Below, piece after piece: positions 7,196 to 13,733 of a stretch of DNA of 15,226 bases. This DNA is from JAIVJN01 sp036732565 (GTDB lineage: Bacteria > Acidobacteriota > Vicinamibacteria > Vicinamibacterales > UBA2999). The stretch spans positions 1 through 15,226 of the forward strand of contig DAINCF010000129.1 in assembly GCA_036732565.1 (NCBI GenBank). The letters run 5' to 3'. A program made the translations under genes and the position numbers. The notes below the pieces were generated by a model. It was not told the origin of the DNA, did not search any database, and was given only the letters and a program-made list of their open reading frames with translations. Positions within the stretch are counted from its first letter, which is position 1. Each line of letters starts with the position of its first letter.

Positions 7196-9697
7196 TCAGA
7201 CCTGTGACTGGCGCAACGCCGAAAGATCGTGAGCGAGGGCACGCGCGTCCTTCGGTCGACTCGCGAGATCCGGCGCGAGCGCGCGGTTGAAGAACTGCGC
7301 GACAGCGTCGGGGCAGTCCTCGCGCCGCGTGCGCAAGTCGGGGAACGCGCCGCCGATGACGCTGGTGAACACGGCCTGAGCGTTCCCGCCCTCGAACGGG
7401 CGCGTCCCGGCAAGCGCCTCGTAGAGCACCACCGCCAGCGCCCACAGATCGAAGCTGGGCGCGGGTGACCGGGCATGAATCGCCTCCGGCGACATGTACG
7501 CCGGTGTCCCCACCAGGCCATGGTTCGTCACCATCATCGACACCGTTTCCTGCGCGCCGCCCGCGTCGAGCGTGAGCGCCAGCGCCTCGCTGGAGTCCCG
7601 CAGCAGATACACCAGACCGAAGTCGAGCAGCTTGACGACCCCGTTCTCCGCGAAGCCGATGTTGCTGGGCTTGATGTCGCAGTGCACCATGCCCGATGCG
7701 TGAAGCTGCCCCAGCACACCGGCCAGCGTCACGCCGAGGCTCAGCGCCGTATCGATGCGCAGGCGGCCGTCACCCAGCCGGTCGGCCAGCGTCCCACCGG
7801 CCAGATATTCCTCGACGAGAAACGGGGTGTCTCGCCACGTCTCGATGCCGTAGATCACTGCAAGATTGGGGTGAACGATCGACGCCATCGCCTGCGCCTC
7901 ACGTTGGAGGTTGTCGACATGCTCCGCCGTGACGCGAGGCAGCGTCTTGACGGCGACCTCGCGACGCAGATTCAAATCCACGGCGTGATACACCACACCC
8001 ATGCTGCCGGCTCCAATTCGCCGGTCGAAACGAAAGACCCCGCGAAGCAGGTGCGGCGCGCGGCTTTCGACCAGCTCGCCGCCGCACGCGCAGCGCACCG
8101 TGGCTGGGGCGTGCAGCCGAGCGCATGAGGCGCACTCCATGGCCGCCTGGTCGAAGGGAAGGGCGGCTGCCTGCCGCAGCCGATCGTTTTCGATCGCCAG
8201 GGCGATGGGTGGCGCGAGGGTGATGATGGTCCGGCGATCGACGGTGGAGAAGGGGAGACCGCTGCGTTTGGCGCCGAGTGCCAGCACGCCAAGTGGCGCG
8301 CCGGTCCGACTCGGCAGCGCGGCGAGCAGCGTGTAACCGCCGTCGGCGATCCACGCGCTTTCGCGATCGCCGAGGCGGTCGAGGCCCGGCGCGTCGCTGG
8401 CCTGTAGATCGATCGGTTGAATTGCGGCGAGCGCCGACCCGACCAGCGTGGCCTTGGCGTCGAGCGCGGGTCGTTCACCTCGGGGATCGCGCAGCATCGC
8501 GCCAGCCTCGTCGAGCACGAAGAGATCGGCTCGCGCGTGGAGCGTTCGATCGAATTCCGTCCGCAAGCGCTCGGCGATGGCGGCGGGGCGCTGCGAGATG
8601 AAGTCGCCGCTCATCACCCGCGCGAGCAGCAATTGCGCATCGTACTGCTCGCGGAAGAACCGACGGTCGAGGGCATCGAGCCAGGTCTGGCGCTTGCGGA
8701 GCGCGACCGCGCCCGCCAGCACGCCGAGGAGCAAGGCCTGCGGCCGCAGCTCCGCGAAGAGCGCGGTCGGCGACGTGGTCTGAATCCGTGCGACGTACAC
8801 CCCGAGCGCTACGAACGGCAACGAGGAGATGATGAGGATCGTGTAGCGCGCGAGCAGGTACTGGAGCGCGGTCCGCACCACGACACGCATCTCGACGACG
8901 CGATCGAACACCACCGAATACGTCGTCACGCACGGGACGATGGCCAAGGCGCCAAAGAGCACCGCGCCCAGCCACGGTTCGACGGCAGGTGTGTGGGCCC
9001 ACGCCTTGAATGCGGGCCACGATTCTTCGACCAGGACAACCACGACGAGCGGCAGCAGACCCGCGACGATGCCTCCGACGAAGATCTGCAGACGTCGGCG
9101 CTCGGCGCCGGAGGCGGCGACCGTCCGTCCGAGCAAGGCGAAGAACGCCGCGGTGCTCGGGAGAAACAGGGCGGGCCAGTAGAGGCTTCCAGGTGCGGGG
9201 CCGCTGGCGAGGATCGCCCGCCATCCAAGGGCATCCCGTTCGGCGGGCCAGGCAAGCATCGACAGATTGATGGCAAACGCGGCCGTGCCGATCGCGGTCG
9301 TCACGACCGCCACAGTCTCCGCGCCGCGGCGAGCGACCGAGGTCAAGCGCGACGGAAACTCGATGACGAAGCACCACAGGAACGCCGCCAGGAAGGTTTC
9401 GGGCCGGACGTGGTCGATCCACGCCACCGGCATCGATGACCACGCGAAGAACGGCCTGGTCATGGGGACGGCAATCAGCAGCAGCACGCCCCCAAACCAC
9501 GCCGCTCGGATGTCGTTGCGATTGGCGACGATGAGCAGCACGCCGAGCGCACCGAACGTCAGACTCAGACCGGCGTAGGCGAACAGCGGGAGCGGGATGG
9601 GCGGAGTCGCAGCGGTCTGTCCGGACAGATACAACGCCAGCGCGGTGGCCACCCGGAGCGCCGCGATTCCCGCGATGAGCCCAGCCCAGGCCGGCAC
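7196..9697 (-). CDS. Membrane-anchored Ser/Thr protein kinase with GAF-like and zinc-ribbon segments
   Basis: A transmembrane signalling kinase of 833 residues. Residues 1 to about 330 contain roughly eight to ten membrane segments. They are followed by a linker (RRFFREQYDAQLLLAR) and a GAF-like sensor region up to about 515. A small zinc-ribbon-like motif, CxxC-x10-CxC (Cys522, 525, 536, 538), precedes the kinase. The kinase domain (about 555-810) has the glycine loop GAGSMG (562-567), the ATP Lys in VAVK (Lys584), the catalytic loop HCDIKPSN (Asp674, Lys676, Asn679), DFG (692-694) and MSPE in place of APE. The Arg before the catalytic Asp is Cys, making it a non-RD kinase. The order is unusual because the kinase is C-terminal to the membrane part. 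The start codon is GTG, and TATAAT lies 6 nt upstream (leaderless candidate). Targets are unknown. Confidence 0.92.
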   Translation of the reverse strand: MPAWAGLIAGIAALRVATALALYLSGQTAATPPIPLPLFAYAGLSLTFGALGVLLIVANRNDIRAAWFGGVLLLIAVPMTRPFFAWSSMPVAWIDHVRPETFLAAFLWCFVIEFPSRLTSVARRGAETVAVVTTAIGTAAFAINLSMLAWPAERDALGWRAILASGPAPGSLYWPALFLPSTAAFFALLGRTVAASGAERRRLQIFVGGIVAGLLPLVVVVLVEESWPAFKAWAHTPAVEPWLGAVLFGALAIVPCVTTYSVVFDRVVEMRVVVRTALQYLLARYTILIISSLPFVALGVYVARIQTTSPTALFAELRPQALLLGVLAGAVALRKRQTWLDALDRRFFREQYDAQLLLARVMSGDFISQRPAAIAERLRTEFDRTLHARADLFVLDEAGAMLRDPRGERPALDAKATLVGSALAAIQPIDLQASDAPGLDRLGDRESAWIADGGYTLLAALPSRTGAPLGVLALGAKRSGLPFSTVDRRTIITLAPPIALAIENDRLRQAAALPFDQAAMECASCARLHAPATVRCACGGELVESRAPHLLRGVFRFDRRIGAGSMGVVYHAVDLNLRREVAVKTLPRVTAEHVDNLQREAQAMASIVHPNLAVIYGIETWRDTPFLVEEYLAGGTLADRLGDGRLRIDTALSLGVTLAGVLGQLHASGMVHCDIKPSNIGFAENGVVKLLDFGLVYLLRDSSEALALTLDAGGAQETVSMMVTNHGLVGTPAYMSPEAIHARSPAPSFDLWALAVVLYEALAGTRPFEGGNAQAVFTSVIGGAFPDLRTRREDCPDAVAQFFNRALAPDLASRPKDARALAHDLSALRQSQV

Positions 9698-9703
9698 GCG
9701 TGA

Positions 9704-9709
9704 ATTATA
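9704..9709 (-). promoter_or_regulatory. -10 element placed for a leaderless kinase transcript
   Basis: A perfect TATAAT on the minus strand, in an otherwise very GC-rich gap, lies 6 nt before the GTG at 9697. Transcription from it would begin at or next to the start codon, and no Shine-Dalgarno is present. No convincing -35 hexamer was seen. Confidence 0.6.
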
Positions 9710-9839
9710 GGCCCCCGCCCACGGCAGACGCTGGCCGCATCCCGCGGGCCGCAGCCGTGAAGACGCTCGTGCTCTCTCATCGCGTGCGGCCGGACGATCC
9801 CGAGCTCACCGAGCAGATGTGGCTCGACGCCGCCCGCGT

Positions 9840-10697
9840 CTAGCGTGCTGTGAGAAACGCGATCATCCGCCGCACTCCGTCAGCGTACTGAGTCGGGCTG
9901 GCGAACATGCCGTTGTGTTCACCGCCCTCGTAGTAGAACGCCTCGACAGGCTTGCCCGCGCGTCGCACTGCCGCTTCGAAGGCGCGGGCCATCTGCACGT
10001 TGGTGACCGCGGATCCGCCGCCGGCGGGATCGTCGGCAGTGCCGTGCAGCATCAGGATGGATGCCCGCACGTCGGCCGCGCGATCAACCAAGTCACGTGG
10101 ATAGCCGGTCGAATTCAACACGACAGCCTGCACGCGATCTGAGTCGAGAGCGTAGTGGACGGCCGCCCCGCCACCTCGTGACTGCCCGACGAGCGCAATC
10201 CGATCGAGTCGCACGTCAGGGACCGTGCGCACGGCCTGGACGAGCGTGTCGACGATTCTCATCGCCTCCGGACTGGACGCTTCCGGCCTCGGCGGCGCCT
10301 CAGAGCAGCCGATGGGCGTGACGAAGCGCGCGCCGGCGCCGCCTCCGCCGGTGAACCAGCACGCCGCGACGGCCAGCACGCCGCCTTGGGCGAGATCTTG
10401 AGCCAGTTGCACGTACTCCTGCGCGAAACCGTGGCTGCCATGCAGGACGATCGCCGTAGGGAAAGGACCCTCACCGCTCGGTCGAGCGATGGCAGCCACC
10501 ATGACGCCAACCCCAGGCGCGGTCACGTTCACCCATTGCACCGGCCGCGCTTCGTTTCCAACGGGCGCCTTCCCTGGCGCGACGGACGGAGCTGGACCCT
10601 GCGTCGCGGACGCCAAAGCGGGTGCCAAAGACGTCGGCGCGCTCGCGACCACGCAGATCAGCAGCGCGACGCAGCTATGGGAGCTCAGAGGAATCAC
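9840..10697 (-). CDS. Secreted alpha/beta hydrolase, dienelactone-hydrolase-like
   Basis: A 285-residue exported hydrolase. The N-terminal hydrophobic stretch (about residues 8-31) is a signal peptide. The fold is marked by the oxyanion region VLHGSHG (84-90), the nucleophile elbow GQSRGGG with Ser173, the acid in HGTADDP (Asp222 or Asp223), and the base in GGEHNG (His261). This matches the dienelactone hydrolase / prolyl-oligopeptidase-like group, probably an esterase or peptidase. The substrate cannot be told. The start is a GTG; no ATG exists before residue 66, and starting later would remove the signal peptide. It follows the PD40 protein. If the apparent frameshift in that gene is corrected, its stop overlaps this start as GTGA. 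Confidence 0.88.
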   Translation of the reverse strand: MIPLSSHSCVALLICVVASAPTSLAPALASATQGPAPSVAPGKAPVGNEARPVQWVNVTAPGVGVMVAAIARPSGEGPFPTAIVLHGSHGFAQEYVQLAQDLAQGGVLAVAACWFTGGGGAGARFVTPIGCSEAPPRPEASSPEAMRIVDTLVQAVRTVPDVRLDRIALVGQSRGGGAAVHYALDSDRVQAVVLNSTGYPRDLVDRAADVRASILMLHGTADDPAGGGSAVTNVQMARAFEAAVRRAGKPVEAFYYEGGEHNGMFASPTQYADGVRRMIAFLTAR

Positions 10698-10730
10698 CGC
10701 GTCAGTCGCTTTCGCAGCACGAGCGTATTG

Positions 10731-12572
10731 TCATCGTCGGCTCGATTTTCGAGTGCCCGTAGGTTGCCACGCCGGCGCGCCGTCCTCCCACTGGTTGTCG
10801 GTGAGCTGCTGCAGTCCGCTGCCGTCGGAGCGCATCACGAACAACTCGCCGTACGGCTGTGGCGCGTCGGTGTAGGTCGCTTCGTCCTTGAATCCCATCC
10901 TCGTCGTGGCAAACGCGATGTACTCGCCGTCGGGCGACCACGCCATGTGGGCGTCGTTGCCGCGCGACGAGGTCAGGCGCTTCAACGAGGTGGCGTCGGA
11001 CTTGATGGTGTAGATCTCGTAGTCGCCGTCGGCCTGACGCGAGAACATGATCGAGTCGCCGCGCGGTGACCAGAGCGGGAAGTTGTCGTACCCCGTCGTG
11101 AGCTTCGTGACGGCCTTGGTCTCGAGGTCCATGATCCGCAGGCCGTCGCCCTCGGGACCAAACGTGCGGTACACGAAGCGCGTGCCGTCTGGGGCCATCG
11201 ACGGGAAGCCGTTGTTGTTCGGTCCGGTCGTCACTTCGCGGAATCCGCTGCCATCCGGTTTGATGATGGCGACCTGCGCTCCACCCTCGACGCGATCCTC
11301 TGGCTTCAGAAACAGCCCGTTGAAGCCATTGAAGAACGCATTGAACTCGCCGACGCAAAACATGATCAGGTCGCCGCGCGGCGACCACGTCGGCGCGAGC
11401 ACGTTGCGGGTGGTGTCCTCGTAGAGGACGTCGAGCGCATCAGCGCCGGTTCGTGCCATCAGCAACGCGGCGCCGAGCCGATTGGCTGACGGACGTCGGT
11501 TCGTGACGTACCGATCGCCGCTCGGGCTGAACGATGGCAGTTGACCTCCTGTCATCGTCAACTGGTATCGCGGATCGCGGCTGGAGGTCGGCGTCCATGC
11601 CACGGGTGGGGCGGTCAATCGCCGGTGAAAGACGACCTGCTTGCCGTCCGGCGACCACGATGCGGCCCGCACATCTCCGGTGGGCCCGCGTCGGCCGCTC
11701 GTGTAGTAGATGCCCGCACCGGTGTCCCCCGCATCCTTCCGGAGATAGCCCACGTCACCACCAGCCAGGGGCGACGGGTTCATCTTGACGCCAGCGACGG
11801 TTTTCACGTCGGAGAGCGCGCCGGTGGCCACGTCGATGGAGACGAGACGCGTCTCGCTTCCAGGCACAGGAACGGGGCGACGATTCGCCAGCGTCTGTTC
11901 CGCCGTCATGCAGTAGGCGACGAGACGTTGGCCGTCGGGCAACCACTTCGGGCTGCCGCAGAAATCACCGGGCTTCGTGATTCGTCGAAGACCCGAGCCG
12001 TCGGGTCGAACAACGTACACGTCGACAACGTGGAGATGCTCCCAGCGGCCATACGCAAATGGCAGCGTGCTGTCCCGGTCCGACGAGAACGCGATCCAGA
12101 TCCCATCCGGCGACCATGAGGGACGGAAGTCGCCACCAGGTCCAGAGGTGAGCGCCTTGGCTTGCTTCGTCTGCACATCGAGCAGCCAGAGGTCGGCGGT
12201 CCCGCCGCCGCGCGTGCTCACGAAGACCAGTTGCTTGCCGTCTGGCGAGAACGCCGCTTGATCGTCGTACGCGGAGTCGTCGGTCAGCCGCTCGAGTGCG
12301 CCGCCGGCCGGGTTCACGCGAAACAGGTCTGCAGACCCGGCTCGTTCGGATGTGAAGACGATCGACGCGCCGTCGGGTGACCATACCGGGTCGTAGTCGA
12401 CGTTGGGCTGTGCGAGCAAGGGCCGTTCGTCGTTGCCATCGGCGCCGGCGATGAACAGCCCGATCTGACCGGCATTGGGGAAGACACGATTGAACGCGAT
12501 GGTCTGAGGCGGCGGCCCCTGCGCCACGAGCGACGTCATGGTTGCGACGACGATGCCAATGAAGGTGCGCAT
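10731..12572 (-). CDS. Exported PD40/TolB-like beta-propeller protein (3' end probably frameshifted)
   Basis: A 613-residue protein with a short signal peptide (about 1-18) and about eleven PD40-type repeats, for example WSPDGASIVF, FSPDGKQLVF, WSPDGIWIAF, WSPRGDLIMF and WSPDGEYIAF. Enough repeats are present for two six-bladed propellers. Proteins like this are secreted or periplasmic, and may bind protein partners or be the propeller part of peptidase-like systems. No catalytic domain is visible. The start ATG lacks a Shine-Dalgarno; TACACT lies 6 nt upstream. The ending GTRKSSRR is suspect: from about 10756 the +1 frame reads on to 10694, giving a tail ending DNTLVLRKRLTR and a GTGA overlap with the hydrolase. 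The intact product would be about 625 residues. Operon partner of the hydrolase. Confidence 0.87.
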   Translation of the reverse strand: MRTFIGIVVATMTSLVAQGPPPQTIAFNRVFPNAGQIGLFIAGADGNDERPLLAQPNVDYDPVWSPDGASIVFTSERAGSADLFRVNPAGGALERLTDDSAYDDQAAFSPDGKQLVFVSTRGGGTADLWLLDVQTKQAKALTSGPGGDFRPSWSPDGIWIAFSSDRDSTLPFAYGRWEHLHVVDVYVVRPDGSGLRRITKPGDFCGSPKWLPDGQRLVAYCMTAEQTLANRRPVPVPGSETRLVSIDVATGALSDVKTVAGVKMNPSPLAGGDVGYLRKDAGDTGAGIYYTSGRRGPTGDVRAASWSPDGKQVVFHRRLTAPPVAWTPTSSRDPRYQLTMTGGQLPSFSPSGDRYVTNRRPSANRLGAALLMARTGADALDVLYEDTTRNVLAPTWSPRGDLIMFCVGEFNAFFNGFNGLFLKPEDRVEGGAQVAIIKPDGSGFREVTTGPNNNGFPSMAPDGTRFVYRTFGPEGDGLRIMDLETKAVTKLTTGYDNFPLWSPRGDSIMFSRQADGDYEIYTIKSDATSLKRLTSSRGNDAHMAWSPDGEYIAFATTRMGFKDEATYTDAPQPYGELFVMRSDGSGLQQLTDNQWEDGAPAWQPTGTRKSSRR

Positions 12573-12578
12573 GCGCAG

Positions 12579-12584
12579 AGTGTA
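12579..12584 (-). promoter_or_regulatory. -10 element placed for a leaderless PD40 transcript
   Basis: TACACT on the minus strand (4 of 6 against TATAAT, fitting TANNNT) lies exactly 6 nt before the ATG at 12572. No Shine-Dalgarno and no good -35 were found. Confidence 0.45.
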
Positions 12585-12632
12585 GATGGGATTCGACTCT
12601 CGTGCCCTACGTTACCGCGTTGCGAAAATGCG

Positions 12633-12719
12633 GTACGTAGCGCAGGCCTTCAGGCCTGCCTGGCGGCGCCAGCTGCGCACCAGCCGCGTTGGGCAGGCCT
12701 AAAGGCCTGCGCTACGTAC
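12633..12719. repeat. REP doublet (two inverted 28-bp arms)
   Basis: The left arm 12633-12660 and the right arm 12692-12719 are reverse complements at 27 of 28 positions, separated by 31 bp. Each arm carries its own small hairpin: GCAGGCCT-TC-AGGCCTGC (12642-12659) and GCAGGCCT-AA-AGGCCTGC (12693-12710). This is the layout of a REP doublet (REPIN-like), which in other bacteria is mobilised by a RAYT transposase; none is encoded here. The right arm supplies the final two codons and the TAG stop of the nucleotidyltransferase gene. The whole can also fold into one long hairpin that could separate that operon from the PD40 gene. Confidence 0.85.
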
Positions 12720-13284
12720 GATCTGGCAACTGACGACGAAGCTCTCGCGACGCACCTTTGCGCCGTGCTTCGAGGAAGGCGATATCCTGGGCATCGCCGG
12801 GGGCGGAGCGCGCGGCGTGGGCGATCTTCTTCAACTTCAGGAGATCCGGCTCGGACGCGAATCGAAAGACGTATGAGCGGATCTTGATGCGTGTGGCGTG
12901 CTCGGCGAGGGTCGCTGCTGGGATGGGGAAGTCGAACAGGAGATCGATCCGGAGTCCGGTCTCTTGCTTGAAGAAGTACACGCTGGCGGGCCCATCGAGA
13001 CGAATCCGGATCGCCGCCACTTTCCGGTTGTCGATCGTGGCGGTCACGTCGCCATCGTCGTTTACGCGTGATGCCAGCTCGAATTCCCTATCGTACAAAG
13101 CGTCGACGAGGCTCTGGAGTCGGTCGCCAGGCTGATTGACCACGAAGTCGAAGTCGACAGTAACTCTTCGCGATCCGATCAGCACGAGCGCCATCCCGCC
13201 CACGAGGATGGGATCAAAGCCGAGATCGGTCAAAGACCTGACGACCGCCCCCACGTCATCGATGTCGATTTGTGGGTCGACCAT
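12712..13284 (-). CDS. Small nucleotidyltransferase, AbiEii/DUF6036-like
   Basis: A 190-residue cytoplasmic protein of the minimal nucleotidyltransferase fold. It has VGGMAL (Gly29-Gly30), then TVDFDFVV with the metal-binding Asp44 and Asp46, and a third likely acidic residue in GLRIDLLFD (Asp114). The C-terminal helix DLLKLKKIAHAARSAPGDAQDI (from residue 147) matches the Lys and Asp pattern of AbiEii-type and related enzymes. Members transfer nucleotides to tRNA or proteins as toxins, or act as antitoxins in MNT-HEPN pairs. The ATG is 1 nt after the stop of the 86-residue gene, indicating coupling. The last residues and stop derive from a REP arm, so the C-terminus may have been altered by insertion. 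A toxin-like role is inferred from family and pairing. Confidence 0.82.
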   Translation of the reverse strand: MVDPQIDIDDVGAVVRSLTDLGFDPILVGGMALVLIGSRRVTVDFDFVVNQPGDRLQSLVDALYDREFELASRVNDDGDVTATIDNRKVAAIRIRLDGPASVYFFKQETGLRIDLLFDFPIPAATLAEHATRIKIRSYVFRFASEPDLLKLKKIAHAARSAPGDAQDIAFLEARRKGASRELRRQLPDRT

Positions 13285-13285
13285 G

Positions 13286-13546
13286 TCACGCCCTGTCCGG
13301 GTAAATTCCCGGCAAAGGGCCTTTGCAGTCTTTCACCCGGGCGACCGCGAGCGGTCTTCCCTGAAACTCGAGGACGATCGCCGCATACCGAAGGTTCGTG
13401 GACACGCGCCGGGCCGCCTCGAGCGACCGCTGGCGAGCGTCTGCCCCAAGGCGCGCAATCCGCTTCCGTTCCTCGGCGGGCAGTCGCCGCGCCCGCGCCT
13501 GTCCCCCGCGCCGTCCCAATGCCTGGGCCATCTGGCTGATCTGCAT
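13286..13546 (-). CDS. 86-residue basic protein paired with the nucleotidyltransferase (antitoxin candidate)
   Basis: A small Arg/Ala-rich protein. Residues 1-48 form a strongly basic helical region, with GRRGGQARARRLPAEERKRI and further arginines. The second half is more hydrophobic (YAAIVLEFQGRPLAVARV) and ends LPGIYPDRA. The basic half could bind DNA or RNA, and the rest could contact the partner. It is the first gene of a two-gene operon with the nucleotidyltransferase, with 1 nt between them. That layout fits an antitoxin ahead of its toxin. The start is set by TATAAT ending 6 nt upstream of the ATG; an earlier in-frame ATG, 16 codons upstream, would lie ahead of this promoter. The 13-bp repeat array begins 37 bp upstream of the start codon. 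The family name is not known to me. Confidence 0.7.
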   Translation of the reverse strand: MQISQMAQALGRRGGQARARRLPAEERKRIARLGADARQRSLEAARRVSTNLRYAAIVLEFQGRPLAVARVKDCKGPLPGIYPDRA

Positions 13547-13552
13547 GGCTTC

Positions 13553-13581
13553 ATTATACTTACCGCTAAGCAAATATCCAA
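13553..13581 (-). promoter_or_regulatory. Promoter of the nucleotidyltransferase operon, leaderless layout
   Basis: Perfect -10 TATAAT (13553-13558, minus strand), a 17-bp spacer, and a possible -35 TTGGAT (13576-13581). The -10 ends 6 nt before the ATG at 13546, so the mRNA would begin about at the start codon. There is no Shine-Dalgarno. Confidence 0.65.
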
Positions 13582-13583
13582 TC

Positions 13584-13721
13584 GTTCCACACAATGGTTC
13601 CGCACAACGGTTCCCGACGATGGTGCCTCACGATAGTTCCCCTCGTTGGGAACCTGCGTCGAACCGAACCAGCGTGTGGAACGGCCGTGCGGAACCCTCG
13701 GGAGGAACGGTTGTGCGGAAC
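13584..13721. repeat. Inverting array of 13-bp GTTCC-N8 units
   Basis: On the plus strand, GTTCC starts at 13584, 13597, 13610 and 13636, with a one-base variant GTGCC at 13623, all exactly 13 bp apart. The orientation then flips. GGAAC follows in register at 13649, and after a disturbed stretch with CGAAC at 13660 and 13665, GGAAC recurs at 13678, 13691, 13704 and 13717, again 13 bp apart. A hairpin with stems GTTCCC and GGGAAC (13636-13641 and 13648-13653) marks the turning point. The segment 13596-13614 matches the reverse complement of 13704-13722 at 18 of 19 bases, and 13584-13600 matches that of 13666-13682 at 15 of 17. The array fills nearly all the gap between the permease stop and the nucleotidyltransferase operon promoter. 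A 13-bp period rules out a coding repeat. Confidence 0.85.
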
Positions 13722-13733
13722 CTCGTGGAGGGT

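Noticed and set aside
7126..7521. Upstream in-frame extension of the 121-residue protein
   Set aside because: It overlaps the kinase coding sequence and the tandem repeat, and its composition is shadow-like. The ATG at 7125 has a suitable GAGG upstream.
8417..9439. 340-codon plus-strand frame opposite the kinase gene
   Set aside because: Extreme Arg/Glu content and no domain pattern. The minus-strand kinase has intact membrane, sensor and catalytic motifs.
13547..13594. Longer form of the 86-residue protein starting at the ATG at 13594
   Set aside because: It would begin upstream of the TATAAT promoter and within the repeat array, and the added residues look non-conserved in character.
13584..13721. 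CRISPR array
   Set aside because: The repeat core is only 5 bp with 8-bp intervals and it inverts midway. No cas genes are present.
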